Counted from the stretch's first letter, positions 8,426 through 17,008 are shown. The stretch is DNA of 42,250 nt from Veillonella ratti (GCF_003992115.1 NZ_RQUX01000021.1:1-42250); one strand, 5' to 3'. Notes: a model not told the origin generated them from the sequence alone. A program made the numbers and translations.

Positions 8426-9294
8426 GTTATTTATATGATACATTAGCCGACTTGGCGCATTTGAGCGATACCCATAATTTACCTATGTGGGAAATTGTAA
8501 TTCGCGCCGAAATGGAAGCGTCCGGTCAATCTCGCGAAGCCATTGAGAAAGAAGCTTTGCGTCGTATTCAGATTTTTAAAGATTCCGTTGTCAACGGTAT
8601 TGAAGACCGTAAACGTACGGTGAGCGGTATGTCCGGCGGACAGGCCCACGTTTTGTTGGAACATACGCCGCGCTTAATGAGCCCGACAGCTTATAAAGCC
8701 TTAACGTATGCGATTGCGGTTAATGAAGCAAATGCCAAAATGTTCCGTGTCGTAGCCTGCCCTACAGCCGGTTCCTGCGGTGTTATGCCCGGTACGATGT
8801 GCGCTGTAGCCGAAGAGTTGAAGCTTGATGATGAGGCTATGTTACGCGGTTTCTTCATGGGTGCCGGTATCGGTAACGTTATTACGAATCAAGCCTGTGT
8901 AGCCGGTGCCGTAGGCGGCTGTCAGGCCGAAGTAGGTTCCGCTGCCGCAATGGCGGCCGGTGCCGTGGTAGCTATGCTTGAAGGCACTACTAAACAAGCT
9001 ATTAATGCAGTTGCGCTTTGCCTCAAAAATGTATTGGGCTTAGTATGTGACCCGGTTGGGGGCCTCGTAGAAGTGCCTTGCGTAAAACGTAACGGTATTT
9101 ATGCCGTTCATGCCCTTAGTGCCGCTGAAATGGCTATGGCCGGCTTGATCAGCCAGATTCCGGTTGATGAAGTGATTGAAGCGATGGACCGGATCGGTCG
9201 TGCGTTGCCAAGCACATTGCGTGAAACCAGTGAAGGTGGTTTGGCCACTACAGAAACCGGTCGTCGCATTGCTAAACAATTAGCGGAAATGTAA
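8422..9294 (+). CDS. sdaAA: L-serine dehydratase, iron-sulfur-dependent, alpha subunit
   Basis: The catalytic subunit of two-part serine dehydratase, 290 residues, of usual length. It carries the conserved cysteines expected to bind the oxygen-sensitive [4Fe-4S] cluster: A-C-P-T-A-G-S-C-G-V-M-P-G (near 112-125), G-G-C-Q-A-E-V-G-S-A and C-D-P-V-G-G-L-V-E-V-P-C. It forms a two-gene operon with sdaAB and is followed by a strong terminator. Serine deamination to pyruvate fits amino-acid fermentation in an anaerobe. Confidence 0.96.
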   Translation: MSYLYDTLADLAHLSDTHNLPMWEIVIRAEMEASGQSREAIEKEALRRIQIFKDSVVNGIEDRKRTVSGMSGGQAHVLLEHTPRLMSPTAYKALTYAIAVNEANAKMFRVVACPTAGSCGVMPGTMCAVAEELKLDDEAMLRGFFMGAGIGNVITNQACVAGAVGGCQAEVGSAAAMAAGAVVAMLEGTTKQAINAVALCLKNVLGLVCDPVGGLVEVPCVKRNGIYAVHALSAAEMAMAGLISQIPVDEVIEAMDRIGRALPSTLRETSEGGLATTETGRRIAKQLAEM

Positions 9295-9308
9295 GAGTGC
9301 GTCATTAA

Positions 9309-9336
9309 AACGTCTTTATGAGGAAACTCATAAAGG
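9309..9336 (+). terminator. Intrinsic terminator of sdaAB-sdaAA
   Basis: Stem aacgtctttatgag (9309-9322 region) pairs with ctcataaaggcgtt through a GAAA loop with a near-perfect match, followed by a T run to 9336. Confidence 0.85.
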
Positions 9337-9387
9337 CGTTTTTTTATTATTCAGCCACCTCGAAAGGGTGAATTCAATACATGGGTA

Positions 9388-9396
9388 TGTTATAAT
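9388..9396 (+). promoter_or_regulatory. cca promoter, extended -10
   Basis: TGTTATAAT is a consensus extended -10. It predicts a transcript start near 9403, downstream of the GTG at 9368, which supports the later GTG (9428) as the cca start. It probably drives the whole cca-to-BrxF-like gene cluster. Confidence 0.55.
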
Positions 9397-9427
9397 AAAT
9401 TATCGTGATAAGAGTGAGGTGATATGG

Positions 9428-10897
9428 GTGAGTTGGTTTACATCAAAGAAAATAACGTTAGAACCGAGCGGTGAAATCTGGCAAGGTGCGACGCGGATTT
9501 TGCGTGCTTTAGCGGATGCCGGGTTCGAAGCCTATGTTATTGGTGGTGCGGTGCGAGATTTGGTGCTCAAACAAACACCTCATGATTATGATATTGTAAC
9601 GAAGGCAAGACCCGATGATATTATAGATATTATGGCTAAGGCCGGTTTTAATACGACCGGTGTAGTCGGTAAGTCTTTTGGCGTGGTTGTGGTGATGGTG
9701 CCGGAAGGCAGTTATGAAGTCGCCACATTCCGCCGCGAGCGCTATGGTGCGGACAGTCATCGCCCGGAAGAAGTGGTATATGCCGATACGCTTGAAGAAG
9801 ACGTGGCTCGTCGCGATTTTACGGTGAATGGCATGGCCATGACCGCTCAGGGTGAAGTGATAGATTTAGTGGGCGGCCTTAAAGATATTAAAAGTCGTAC
9901 TTTGCGTACCATTGGTAATGCGGAAGAACGATTTCAAGAAGACGCGCTACGTTTATTTAGGGCTTGCCGTTTTGTGGGCAAGCTCGGTTTTTTGCCACAC
10001 CGCAGCTTATTAGATGGTATGGCGCCTAACTTTAAACGCGTAGAAGGGCTCTCCTTGGAGCGTGTTCGTCAGGAACTGGACGGACTCTTGGTCACACCTC
10101 ATACGGCCAAAGGTCTTGATGTTTTGGTTCAGTCCGGCTTGGCCGATTGTCGCTGTCGCGTACTCATGAATGGTGAATATGAGTTAGTTCCGATTTTGCC
10201 GGAATTGCATCATTTGGTGGGATTACCGCAGCAACCGGAATTTCATGCCTATGACGGCTGGGTTCACACCTTGGCCGTAGTGCAGGCGATTAAGCCTGAT
10301 CTGACATTGCGTTGGGCTGCTTTATTGCATGATGTGGCCAAAGGCATGGATGGCATTCGCGGTTTTCACAATGGCCGTATTACGGACCGTGGCCATGATC
10401 AATTGGGCGCTCAAATGGCAGAAGTTATTTTGACACGTTTACAATACCCCAAAAAGATGGTGCAGCGCGTAGCATGGCTCGTCAGCAGTCATATGCGCTT
10501 TCACTTTTTTGCCAATAATCAGGATGCCGACCCTTGGCGCTGGATGCGTAAAGAGGCTCAGAGTGGCCGCTTTCGTAAAAGCAGTGAGTTAAAAGAAGCG
10601 GTACAGCAAATGGCTGAAGTGTGTGCTGCCGATGTTATCGGCTGTGGCCGGCCCCATAGCAGTACCGATGGTACATACGCCATGGGCGAATGCCTGGCGG
10701 CGATAACGGAGTCGATGCCGATTCATACGCGCGATTTGGCGTATGGGCCTGAATTGCCGGCCCTATTGGGTGACAAAACAGGGGAGATATTGCAAGCATT
10801 GTTAGTTCAAGTGCGTAGCGGTCAAGTTGCGAATGAACCGGAGGCCTTAATGGAGGCGGCTAAGCGTAAACTGGCTCGTAAAGCACGTAAGGAGTAA
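9428..10897 (+). CDS. cca: CCA tRNA nucleotidyltransferase with HD domain
   Basis: Adds or repairs the 3'-terminal CCA of tRNA. The 489-residue protein shows the nucleotidyltransferase head: G-G-A-V-R-D near residues 39-44, then the acidic D-Y-D-I-V motif, R-R-D-F-T-V-N-G-M-A, and the neck with E-D-A-L-R-L-F-R-A-C-R-F. A C-terminal HD phosphohydrolase domain follows (L-H-D-V-A-K-G, H301-D302). The GTG at 9428 is preferred to an in-frame GTG at 9368 because GAGGTG sits 6 bases upstream and the promoter -10 lies between them. The gene ends 9 bases before the penicillin-binding protein start, so they are probably co-transcribed. Confidence 0.94.
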   Translation: MSWFTSKKITLEPSGEIWQGATRILRALADAGFEAYVIGGAVRDLVLKQTPHDYDIVTKARPDDIIDIMAKAGFNTTGVVGKSFGVVVVMVPEGSYEVATFRRERYGADSHRPEEVVYADTLEEDVARRDFTVNGMAMTAQGEVIDLVGGLKDIKSRTLRTIGNAEERFQEDALRLFRACRFVGKLGFLPHRSLLDGMAPNFKRVEGLSLERVRQELDGLLVTPHTAKGLDVLVQSGLADCRCRVLMNGEYELVPILPELHHLVGLPQQPEFHAYDGWVHTLAVVQAIKPDLTLRWAALLHDVAKGMDGIRGFHNGRITDRGHDQLGAQMAEVILTRLQYPKKMVQRVAWLVSSHMRFHFFANNQDADPWRWMRKEAQSGRFRKSSELKEAVQQMAEVCAADVIGCGRPHSSTDGTYAMGECLAAITESMPIHTRDLAYGPELPALLGDKTGEILQALLVQVRSGQVANEPEALMEAAKRKLARKARKE

Positions 10898-10906
10898 TAG
10901 GGATTC

Positions 10907-12868
10907 ATGATTACTAATAAGGATCAGAAAGCCTTACAAAATAAAATATTTCTAATTCTCGTGATTTTTTCCGGCGTAATGGTTCTCTTAGCCGGGCGTT
11001 TGTTATGGCTCCAGGTGTTTGATAACAGTCAATTGGATACGAAGAATTTAAGTCAGGTAAAAGAAGAACGTAAACTTCAATCGCCACGCGGCACGATTTT
11101 TGATCGCAACGGGAATCCTTTGGCCATCAGTATCGTGACTCGTTCCTTGTATGCGGATCCGAAGATGATTAAACAGTCGCCGGAAGAAATTGCGAAGCTT
11201 ATTGCGCCGTATACGCGTATTAAGGAAGAGACCATTGTCAAACGGCTGCAAGAAGATACAGCGTTTATTTGGCTTGACCGTATGATGGATCCGGATAAAT
11301 CGAAAGCGGTTGATCAAGTTATAAAGGATAATGAACTTGTAGGCCTTGATTTCGTTAATGAAAGTCGTCGTTTCTATCCTAACGGTAATTTGTTGGCTCA
11401 GGTGCTTGGTTTTGTAGGCACCGATGATAAAGGGCTGGACGGTTTGGAAATGCAAATGGATGATACTTTGCGCGGTGGTACGACTAAAGAGTTAATTGCT
11501 ACGGACTCACATGGTACCGCTATTTTTGGCTCTGTATTATCGCAGTTTTTGCCGGAAAAAGAAAAAAGTATCACCTTAACGATTGATACGACGGTTCAGT
11601 TTATTGCGGAACGGGCTTTGGATAAAGCCATGGCGGATACGAAGGCGACGGGCGCCAGCATTATTGTTATGGATCCGAAGACGGGCGAAATTTTGGCAAT
11701 GGCTAATCGCCCGACCTATGACCCGAACCACTTTGATAAAGGGAATGATAATTCTTATAAAAACCGCGCTGTTACCGACATGTATGAACCGGGCTCTACC
11801 TTTAAACCGTTGACTGCCTCGGCGGCGTTGGCTTCCGGTAAATGGACTGTGGATACCGTTTTTAATGATACCGGTTCGTTTGTTGTGGGAGACCATACGA
11901 TTCAGAACTGGGATGGCGAAGGCAACGGCCCGGTTCGTTTGTTGGAAATCTTAAAATATTCCCTCAATACCGGTATGGCTAAGTTGGGTATTACGACCGG
12001 TAAAGAGATTATGGATAAATATCTCCGGGCTTACGGATTCGGCAAGGCCACAGGTATTGAGTTGCCGGGTGAAGCGGAAGGTCAGCTCCGGTCGTTAGAT
12101 GATATGTCTCAGCTTGATTTGGCGACAATTTCGTTTGGCCAAAGTGTTAACGTTACCCCGCTCCAAATGGTACAGGCCTTTAGTGCCATTGCCAATGGCG
12201 GTAAAATGATGAAACCGCATATTATTAAGAGTATTAATAATCCGGATGGCTCGGAAGAAGAGATAACTCAAGATATGTCGGCGGGTCAACCGATTCCGGA
12301 AGATGTGGCCAAGACAATTCTTGATATTTTGGAAAAAGAAGTATCCGAAGGGGGCGGCAATAAGGCGGCCGTTGACGGTTACCATTTTGCCGGTAAAACC
12401 GGTACGGCTGAAAAACTGGATCCGGAGCATGGCGGTTATTTAAAAGGGCGTTATATTGCGTCCTTCATCGGCATGGGTCCGGTGGAAGATCCACGGTTTG
12501 TAACGCTCATTGTAATTGACGATCCGAGCGGCACCTACTATGGCGGTCAAATTGCAGCACCTGTTTTTAAAGACATTATGAGTCAGCTGGTGCGTTACTT
12601 CCAGTTGTCACCATCGGTAACGCGTGAAAAAGACTTGAAAGGGCAGAGTGATACTCGTCCGGCTAAACCGAGCGTTGAAAAAGCGCCTGATGGTAGCGTT
12701 ATCATTCCTGATTTTACCGGTTGGACGACCGGTGAAGTGCGCGATTGGCTCCATGACGCAGGTTTACAATTTGCTCCTGACGGTACCGGTTATGCAGTAT
12801 CTCAGGATATCCCCGCCGGTGGTGAAGCCGAAGCGGGCGAAGCGGTAACAGTTTATTTTAAACGATAA
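10907..12868 (+). CDS. Class B penicillin-binding protein (FtsI/SpoVD type) with PASTA domain
   Basis: A 653-residue peptidoglycan transpeptidase. One N-terminal membrane anchor (about residues 13-35) is followed by the PBP dimerisation domain (about 55-215) and the transpeptidase domain (about 255-560) with all three active-site motifs: S297-T-F-K, S352-L-N, and K497-T-G. A single PASTA domain (about 593-652) ends the protein. This architecture matches SpoVD/PBP2x-like proteins of Firmicutes. It is probably the septal enzyme FtsI, but no division genes adjoin it here, so a specific symbol would be a guess. It lies between cca and folD in a tight co-directional cluster. Confidence 0.93.
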   Translation: MITNKDQKALQNKIFLILVIFSGVMVLLAGRLLWLQVFDNSQLDTKNLSQVKEERKLQSPRGTIFDRNGNPLAISIVTRSLYADPKMIKQSPEEIAKLIAPYTRIKEETIVKRLQEDTAFIWLDRMMDPDKSKAVDQVIKDNELVGLDFVNESRRFYPNGNLLAQVLGFVGTDDKGLDGLEMQMDDTLRGGTTKELIATDSHGTAIFGSVLSQFLPEKEKSITLTIDTTVQFIAERALDKAMADTKATGASIIVMDPKTGEILAMANRPTYDPNHFDKGNDNSYKNRAVTDMYEPGSTFKPLTASAALASGKWTVDTVFNDTGSFVVGDHTIQNWDGEGNGPVRLLEILKYSLNTGMAKLGITTGKEIMDKYLRAYGFGKATGIELPGEAEGQLRSLDDMSQLDLATISFGQSVNVTPLQMVQAFSAIANGGKMMKPHIIKSINNPDGSEEEITQDMSAGQPIPEDVAKTILDILEKEVSEGGGNKAAVDGYHFAGKTGTAEKLDPEHGGYLKGRYIASFIGMGPVEDPRFVTLIVIDDPSGTYYGGQIAAPVFKDIMSQLVRYFQLSPSVTREKDLKGQSDTRPAKPSVEKAPDGSVIIPDFTGWTTGEVRDWLHDAGLQFAPDGTGYAVSQDIPAGGEAEAGEAVTVYFKR

Positions 12869-12901
12869 AGATATTGTTATATATAATTAGGAGGCGTTGG
12901 C

Positions 12902-13750
12902 ATGATTGAATTACGTGGCAAAGCTGTGGCGGATGCCCACAAAGCAGTGTTAAGTGAGCGTTTGGCAGAACTTCAGGCAAAAGGTATTGTGCTGAGTTTA
13001 GGCATTTTATTGGTAGGCGATGATAAAGCGGCGCAAATGTATGCTCGTTTTATGGAAAAAACTGCCAAGAGTGCCGGCTTTGGTGTTGAAGTAGAACATT
13101 TGTCGGCTGATGCATCCCAAGAGGAAGTACTGAGTGTTGTTAAACGGTGGAATGAAGATGACCGCATTTATGGTGTCTTGCCGTTGATGCCGATGCCACC
13201 GCAGGTAGACCCTGATGTGATTATTGAAAGCCTGGATCCCGGTAAGGATATCGACGGTCTTACGGCGCGCAATATCGGCCTTGCCAGCTCCGGTAAAGGC
13301 GGGTTCTGGCCTTGTACACCGCTCGCTTGTATGGCCATTTTAGAACATTATAAAATTCCGTTGGCCGGCAAACATGTTGTCGTTGTCGGTCGCAGTCAGG
13401 TTGTAGGTAAACCGGTAGCATTGCTCCTGTTGGAACAACATGCGACGGTTACTCTTTGCCATTCCAAAACGACAAATTTAGAGGAACATTTAAAGCAAGC
13501 TGATGTAGTGGTAGCTGCTGTGGGCCGAGCTCATGTTATTACCGGTGATATGCTAAAACCGGGCGCTACCGTTATCGATGTAGGCATTAATGATTTAGAC
13601 GGCAAGACGGTAGGCGATGTAGAGTATGCCTCGGCTATTGAAGTGGCCGGCGCTGTTACGCCCGTACCGGGTGGCGTAGGTTCGGTAACGACTACGATGT
13701 TATTAGAAAATATTTACGAGGCCTATCATGCACGAAATGTCAATCGCTGA
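12902..13750 (+). CDS. folD: FolD-family methylenetetrahydrofolate dehydrogenase (cyclohydrolase residues altered)
   Basis: FolD normally oxidises 5,10-methylene-THF to methenyl-THF with NADP and hydrolyses it to 10-formyl-THF. The 282-residue protein has the usual length and landmarks: P-C-T-P near 133, nucleotide-binding G-R-S-Q-V-V-G-K-P, K-D-I-D-G and the C-terminal T-P-V-P-G-G-V-G. Two normally invariant residues differ. The Tyr47 motif reads Y-A-R-F-M, with Met51 where the family has the catalytic Lys. The usual Q-L-P-L-P motif reads L95-M-P-M-P, replacing the catalytic Gln. The preceding Ser of S-x-x-Y is Ala. Loss of the Lys in human and E. coli enzymes abolishes cyclohydrolase activity, so this may be dehydrogenase-only or divergent. 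The 3' end overlaps hypA by 23 bases. AGGAGG precedes the ATG. Confidence 0.9.
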   Translation: MIELRGKAVADAHKAVLSERLAELQAKGIVLSLGILLVGDDKAAQMYARFMEKTAKSAGFGVEVEHLSADASQEEVLSVVKRWNEDDRIYGVLPLMPMPPQVDPDVIIESLDPGKDIDGLTARNIGLASSGKGGFWPCTPLACMAILEHYKIPLAGKHVVVVGRSQVVGKPVALLLLEQHATVTLCHSKTTNLEEHLKQADVVVAAVGRAHVITGDMLKPGATVIDVGINDLDGKTVGDVEYASAIEVAGAVTPVPGGVGSVTTTMLLENIYEAYHARNVNR

Positions 13751-14069
13751 GGGAATTGTTGATATTGCCCTCGACACGCTAAAAGCTAATGAGGGCCACG
13801 TAATTCACGCTATTCAATTAAAACTCGGCGTTATGTCGGGTGTTGAACCGGATGCATTACAGTTCTGTTTTGATTCGGTTACTAAAAATACGGCCGCCGA
13901 AAATGCGGTTTTGCAAATTGAAATGATACCGCTTTGTGGCAAATGCCTTGATTGTGACAAGGAATTTTCCGTCACCGATTATGTATTTAAATGTCCTCAT
14001 TGCGGCAGTTTGGCCATTTCCACCATAACAGGCCGCGAATTGCAAGTGGCGTCAATCGATATGGATTGA
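13728..14069 (+). CDS. hypA: Hydrogenase nickel-insertion protein HypA
   Basis: A 113-residue nickel metallochaperone. The N terminus M-H-E-M-S-I supplies the nickel ligands (amino terminus and His2). A zinc site is formed by C73-x2-C76 and C89-x2-C92; an extra C70 precedes it. It works with HypB to deliver nickel to [NiFe] hydrogenase, sometimes to urease. The start lies inside the end of folD (23-base overlap), so translation is probably coupled, and hypB follows after 36 bases. No hydrogenase structural gene or other hyp gene is in the window. Confidence 0.95.
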   Translation: MHEMSIAEGIVDIALDTLKANEGHVIHAIQLKLGVMSGVEPDALQFCFDSVTKNTAAENAVLQIEMIPLCGKCLDCDKEFSVTDYVFKCPHCGSLAISTITGRELQVASIDMD

Positions 14070-14105
14070 TATGGTCCGTGTATATAGATTAAGAGTGAGG
14101 TAGCT

Positions 14106-14765
14106 ATGGAAGTAAAAGTTATGACCAATGTGCTGGCCAAAAATGATGCTATTGCAGCTGATTTACAGCGCTTGTTTAAAGAAAAAAATATATTTGTTTT
14201 TAATTTATTGGGCTCACCGGGAGCGGGCAAAACCTCACTGCTCGAAGCGACCCTTAAGGAGCTCGCTGAAGAGTATTCACTCGCCGTAATTGAAGGCGAT
14301 TTATATACCGCAAAAGATGCGGAACGCATTCATAAATTGGGCATTCCCGTTTTGCAAATCAATACGGTTGGCGGTTGCCACTTGGATGCGAAAATGATTG
14401 AAGATGCCTTGTCTGAACTGGATTTAGATAAGCTTGATATGATTATTATAGAAAACGTTGGGAATTTGGTGTGTCCTGCTGAGTTTGCCATTGGCGAAGC
14501 TATGAAGGTTACCGTGCTATCCGTTACGGAAGGGGAAGACAAGCCGCTCAAGTATCCTTTGATTTTTAAAGAATCGAAGGCGGTGTTGTTGAATAAGGTG
14601 GATTTGTTGCCGTATATTCCGTTCGATAAGGAAAAAGCCGTTACGGATATTAAGAACTTAAATCCGGAGGTTAGCCTTTTTGAAGTGAGCTGCACTGCTA
14701 AAACGGGTTTAACCGAATGGACGGATTGGCTTAAAGCTCAGATAGAAGCGGTACGAAAGGGGTAG
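14106..14765 (+). CDS. hypB: Hydrogenase nickel-insertion GTPase HypB
   Basis: A 219-residue SIMIBI-class GTPase that powers nickel transfer from HypA. The P-loop is G36-S-P-G-A-G-K-T43. Other landmarks are G-D-L-Y-T (switch region), G-G-C-H-L-D (Cys-His metal site), I-E-N-V-G-N-L-V-C-P and the guanine-specificity motif N-K-V-D. It lacks the His-rich or C-x-x-C-G-C N-terminal nickel store found in some HypB. GTGAGGTAGCT precedes the ATG at 14106. The next gene starts two bases after its stop. Confidence 0.95.
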   Translation: MEVKVMTNVLAKNDAIAADLQRLFKEKNIFVFNLLGSPGAGKTSLLEATLKELAEEYSLAVIEGDLYTAKDAERIHKLGIPVLQINTVGGCHLDAKMIEDALSELDLDKLDMIIIENVGNLVCPAEFAIGEAMKVTVLSVTEGEDKPLKYPLIFKESKAVLLNKVDLLPYIPFDKEKAVTDIKNLNPEVSLFEVSCTAKTGLTEWTDWLKAQIEAVRKG

Positions 14766-14767
14766 TT

Positions 14768-16432
14768 ATGAAACAATTACGGCGTATTTCATTGGCAGTT
14801 CTCATAAGCAGTGCCTTAACGGGCGGAGTTTTTGCAAATGGAACAGCTGATTTGGTTATGGACCCGGCCGATACTTGGGCACCGGAGAAGGCGGCCGTTA
14901 ATAAAATGGCGGTGCGTTTGGCGGAAAGTATCGAGGCTCAAGAGAGTGAAAAAACCGGCATTGATTTGACGGCTATCGGCAAGAGTTATACGGCTGACTC
15001 TTTGGAAGCTTTGTCGGAAAAGGACTTTGCTATCGGCAAGCTGATTCTCGGTGCTGATTTTAGAATCTTAACGGGCAAGGACAGTGATTGGGAAGCATTG
15101 CTCGGTGGTCCTTTGAGTGATCGTGATGCGGCTGCCGGTGATAAAACGGCTACGGCCACTAAAGCGGCTACTGATACGGCTGATACCACTAAGGGCGCTG
15201 AGGCTAACGAAGCGGCTAAAGCTGATGCTGCAAAAGGTGACGATAAAGACGGTGATACTAAAGGTGCCGCTGAAGATGCGAAAGCTGATGCAGCTAATAC
15301 AGCTAATACAGCTAATACAACTAATGCCGTTAAGACTGATTCTACCGATGCAGGAAAAGGTACTGATGATGCGGTAAAGGACGCTGGTGAGATTAAGCTT
15401 TTAGCCGATGACGCTAAGAAATCTAAAAAGATTCGTCCCGCAAAACCGGAGGTTAAACCGATTACCGTGAAAGATATGTTTACCACCTATACCGGTAAAG
15501 ACGGGAGCTTCACCGTGTACACCGGCGTATACGGTCCTAATTCGGGCACTTTAAACGGTCATTTGGGTGACGGTGATACTTTGCGTCGTGAAGGTCTGGA
15601 TTATACGTTTGCCCCTCAAACCATCACGAATATTCACATCACCGAAGGAACGGCTGAGACGGTTCGCGATATCGGTATCGGCAAAACGCGCGGCACAATC
15701 CTCTTTGCTTACGGGGCTCCGCAAGGCATGTGGCGGGATGCTAAAACGGGAACTGTAGCGCTTATTTATAAATATGAAAAAAGTAAAAATTCTGTAAAAA
15801 GTAAGAAGGAATTTGCGTCGCCTGTGGCGAAAGATAATGATAATAGAGAAGGCACACCGCTTACAACTAATGGTATTAATGCTCCGTCTTCGCAGTATTT
15901 AGTGTTTACACTAAAGAATAATAAAGTAAGCGCTATCGATATGATTGACGGCCAGGTGTGGTCGCGTCTTAAGCTACCGGCTGTGCAGGAACAGTATTAC
16001 AAAGCCAACCAATTGACGGCTGATGATTTTAGTCTCATGGGCTATCGGGTGAATGAACCATTCGTTTCGAATCAGGATGAACAATGGCAACAACGAGGCT
16101 TTTTATATGACGATGAATTCATTGCCTACGACGATGTTTTGGTAGGCTATGACAAAAATCAGATGGTAGTGCGGGCGATGATTACCAAAAGCACGGCTTT
16201 GACGCGCCGCGGCATTTCGATTGGCGACAGTAAGTATTTATTGTTATATTTATATGGCATGCCTACGAGCGTGGAAACGGATACCGCGGCTAACGGCGAT
16301 CCGCTCATGATATATACTTACAAGAACCCTGACTCGGCATACAGCTATTTGTTGTTTACAGTGGGTGAGAAAGACAATTTTATAAAAACGGTAATGTTGT
16401 CAGACAGACCTAACAAAGAATTGAGTAAGTAG
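14768..16432 (+). CDS. Exported protein of unknown function with a duplicated domain
   Basis: The 554-residue protein begins with a clear Sec signal peptide (K-Q-L-R-R then a hydrophobic stretch, predicted cleavage after V-F-A near residue 23), so it is periplasmic or exported; there is no lipobox. Residues about 115-215 are an Ala/Thr/Asp/Lys-rich linker, including a threefold 9-base repeat. The C-terminal part contains two similar modules: one from about residue 303 (G-I-G-K-T-R-G-T-I-L-F-A-Y-G-A-P) and one from about 482 (G-I-S-I-G-D-S-K-Y-L-L-L-Y-L-Y-G-M-P), each followed by an aromatic-rich I-Y-x-Y strand. The pattern is reminiscent of small BamE/SmpA-like folds, but I cannot assign the family. 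It starts two bases after hypB and is probably translated from the same mRNA. Confidence 0.82.
   Translation: MKQLRRISLAVLISSALTGGVFANGTADLVMDPADTWAPEKAAVNKMAVRLAESIEAQESEKTGIDLTAIGKSYTADSLEALSEKDFAIGKLILGADFRILTGKDSDWEALLGGPLSDRDAAAGDKTATATKAATDTADTTKGAEANEAAKADAAKGDDKDGDTKGAAEDAKADAANTANTANTTNAVKTDSTDAGKGTDDAVKDAGEIKLLADDAKKSKKIRPAKPEVKPITVKDMFTTYTGKDGSFTVYTGVYGPNSGTLNGHLGDGDTLRREGLDYTFAPQTITNIHITEGTAETVRDIGIGKTRGTILFAYGAPQGMWRDAKTGTVALIYKYEKSKNSVKSKKEFASPVAKDNDNREGTPLTTNGINAPSSQYLVFTLKNNKVSAIDMIDGQVWSRLKLPAVQEQYYKANQLTADDFSLMGYRVNEPFVSNQDEQWQQRGFLYDDEFIAYDDVLVGYDKNQMVVRAMITKSTALTRRGISIGDSKYLLLYLYGMPTSVETDTAANGDPLMIYTYKNPDSAYSYLLFTVGEKDNFIKTVMLSDRPNKELSK
15293..15319 (+). repeat. Three tandem 9-base repeats within the exported protein linker
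   Basis: GCTAATACA occurs three times in a row (15293, 15302, 15311), encoding Ala-Asn-Thr repeats; a degenerate fourth unit follows. Because the unit is a multiple of three, copy change would alter linker length without shifting frame. Confidence 0.85.
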
Positions 16433-16456
16433 GCTTTCGGTAAAGGAGGATGACAC

Positions 16457-16921
16457 ATGGTAACAGCACAGGACATCAAAGAACGATGGAATTCTCTGCA
16501 GGCGGATGAAGAACGGATTTTATTTATTGTCGGCGGTCCCGGCTCCGGGAAAAGTAAATTAATCCGCGAATTGGCAGAGCAAGACGGTTGGAAGTACATT
16601 GAAGCAAAAGAACTTATTGACGATGAGTTTTTGGAAGTAGCTCGCGATTTACGTCCCGATATGGCGAAGGACGTTATGTGTGAAGCTCTAAAGGCGTGCG
16701 GTTCCGATGTAATTTTACTGGATAATGTTAATGTATTGTTTGCACCAATCTTAAATTTGAAGCCTATTGAATTATTAAAGACAATCAGCACCATGTATCC
16801 AATCGTAGTGGGTTGGCGCGGTCGCTTTGATGGTGAAAATTTGTTCTTGGAACATAACAATAATCCTAATTATTTCTCCTTTAAAGTAGAAAAAGCAGAA
16901 CGTATCGTATCTATTGACTAA
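16457..16921 (+). CDS. Small P-loop protein resembling BrxF of type 3 BREX systems
   Basis: A 154-residue predicted ATPase. The Walker A motif is G26-G-P-G-S-G-K-S33 and the Walker B-like strand is D84-V-I-L-L-D89-N. The continuation N-V-L-F-A-P-I-L, then P-I-E-L-L-K-T-I-S, then a V-V-G-W-R-G segment and a late Y-F-S-F strand matches what I remember of BrxF, a P-loop protein of type 3 BREX phage-defence systems. No PglZ, BrxC, methylase or other BREX gene occurs in the window, so it is an orphan. AAAGGAGG lies 7 bases before the ATG. It is the last gene of the cca cluster, followed by a terminator. The BrxF assignment is from sequence pattern only; the ATPase fold is firm. Confidence 0.82.
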   Translation: MVTAQDIKERWNSLQADEERILFIVGGPGSGKSKLIRELAEQDGWKYIEAKELIDDEFLEVARDLRPDMAKDVMCEALKACGSDVILLDNVNVLFAPILNLKPIELLKTISTMYPIVVGWRGRFDGENLFLEHNNNPNYFSFKVEKAERIVSID

Positions 16922-16962
16922 GTTTTAATAATAGCGTAAGATATGTAATTGTAAATGACGAT

Positions 16963-17008
16963 AAAGAGTCTTTGCCCGGTATAAGCCGATGGTAAAGGCT
17001 CTTTGTTT
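16963..17008 (+). terminator. Terminator after the BrxF-like gene
   Basis: A long stem pairs aaagag..ctttgcc (16963-16976) with ggtaaag..ctcttt (16991-17004), with an inner CGG/CCG pair. The T tract (TTTGTTT) is imperfect. Confidence 0.7.
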
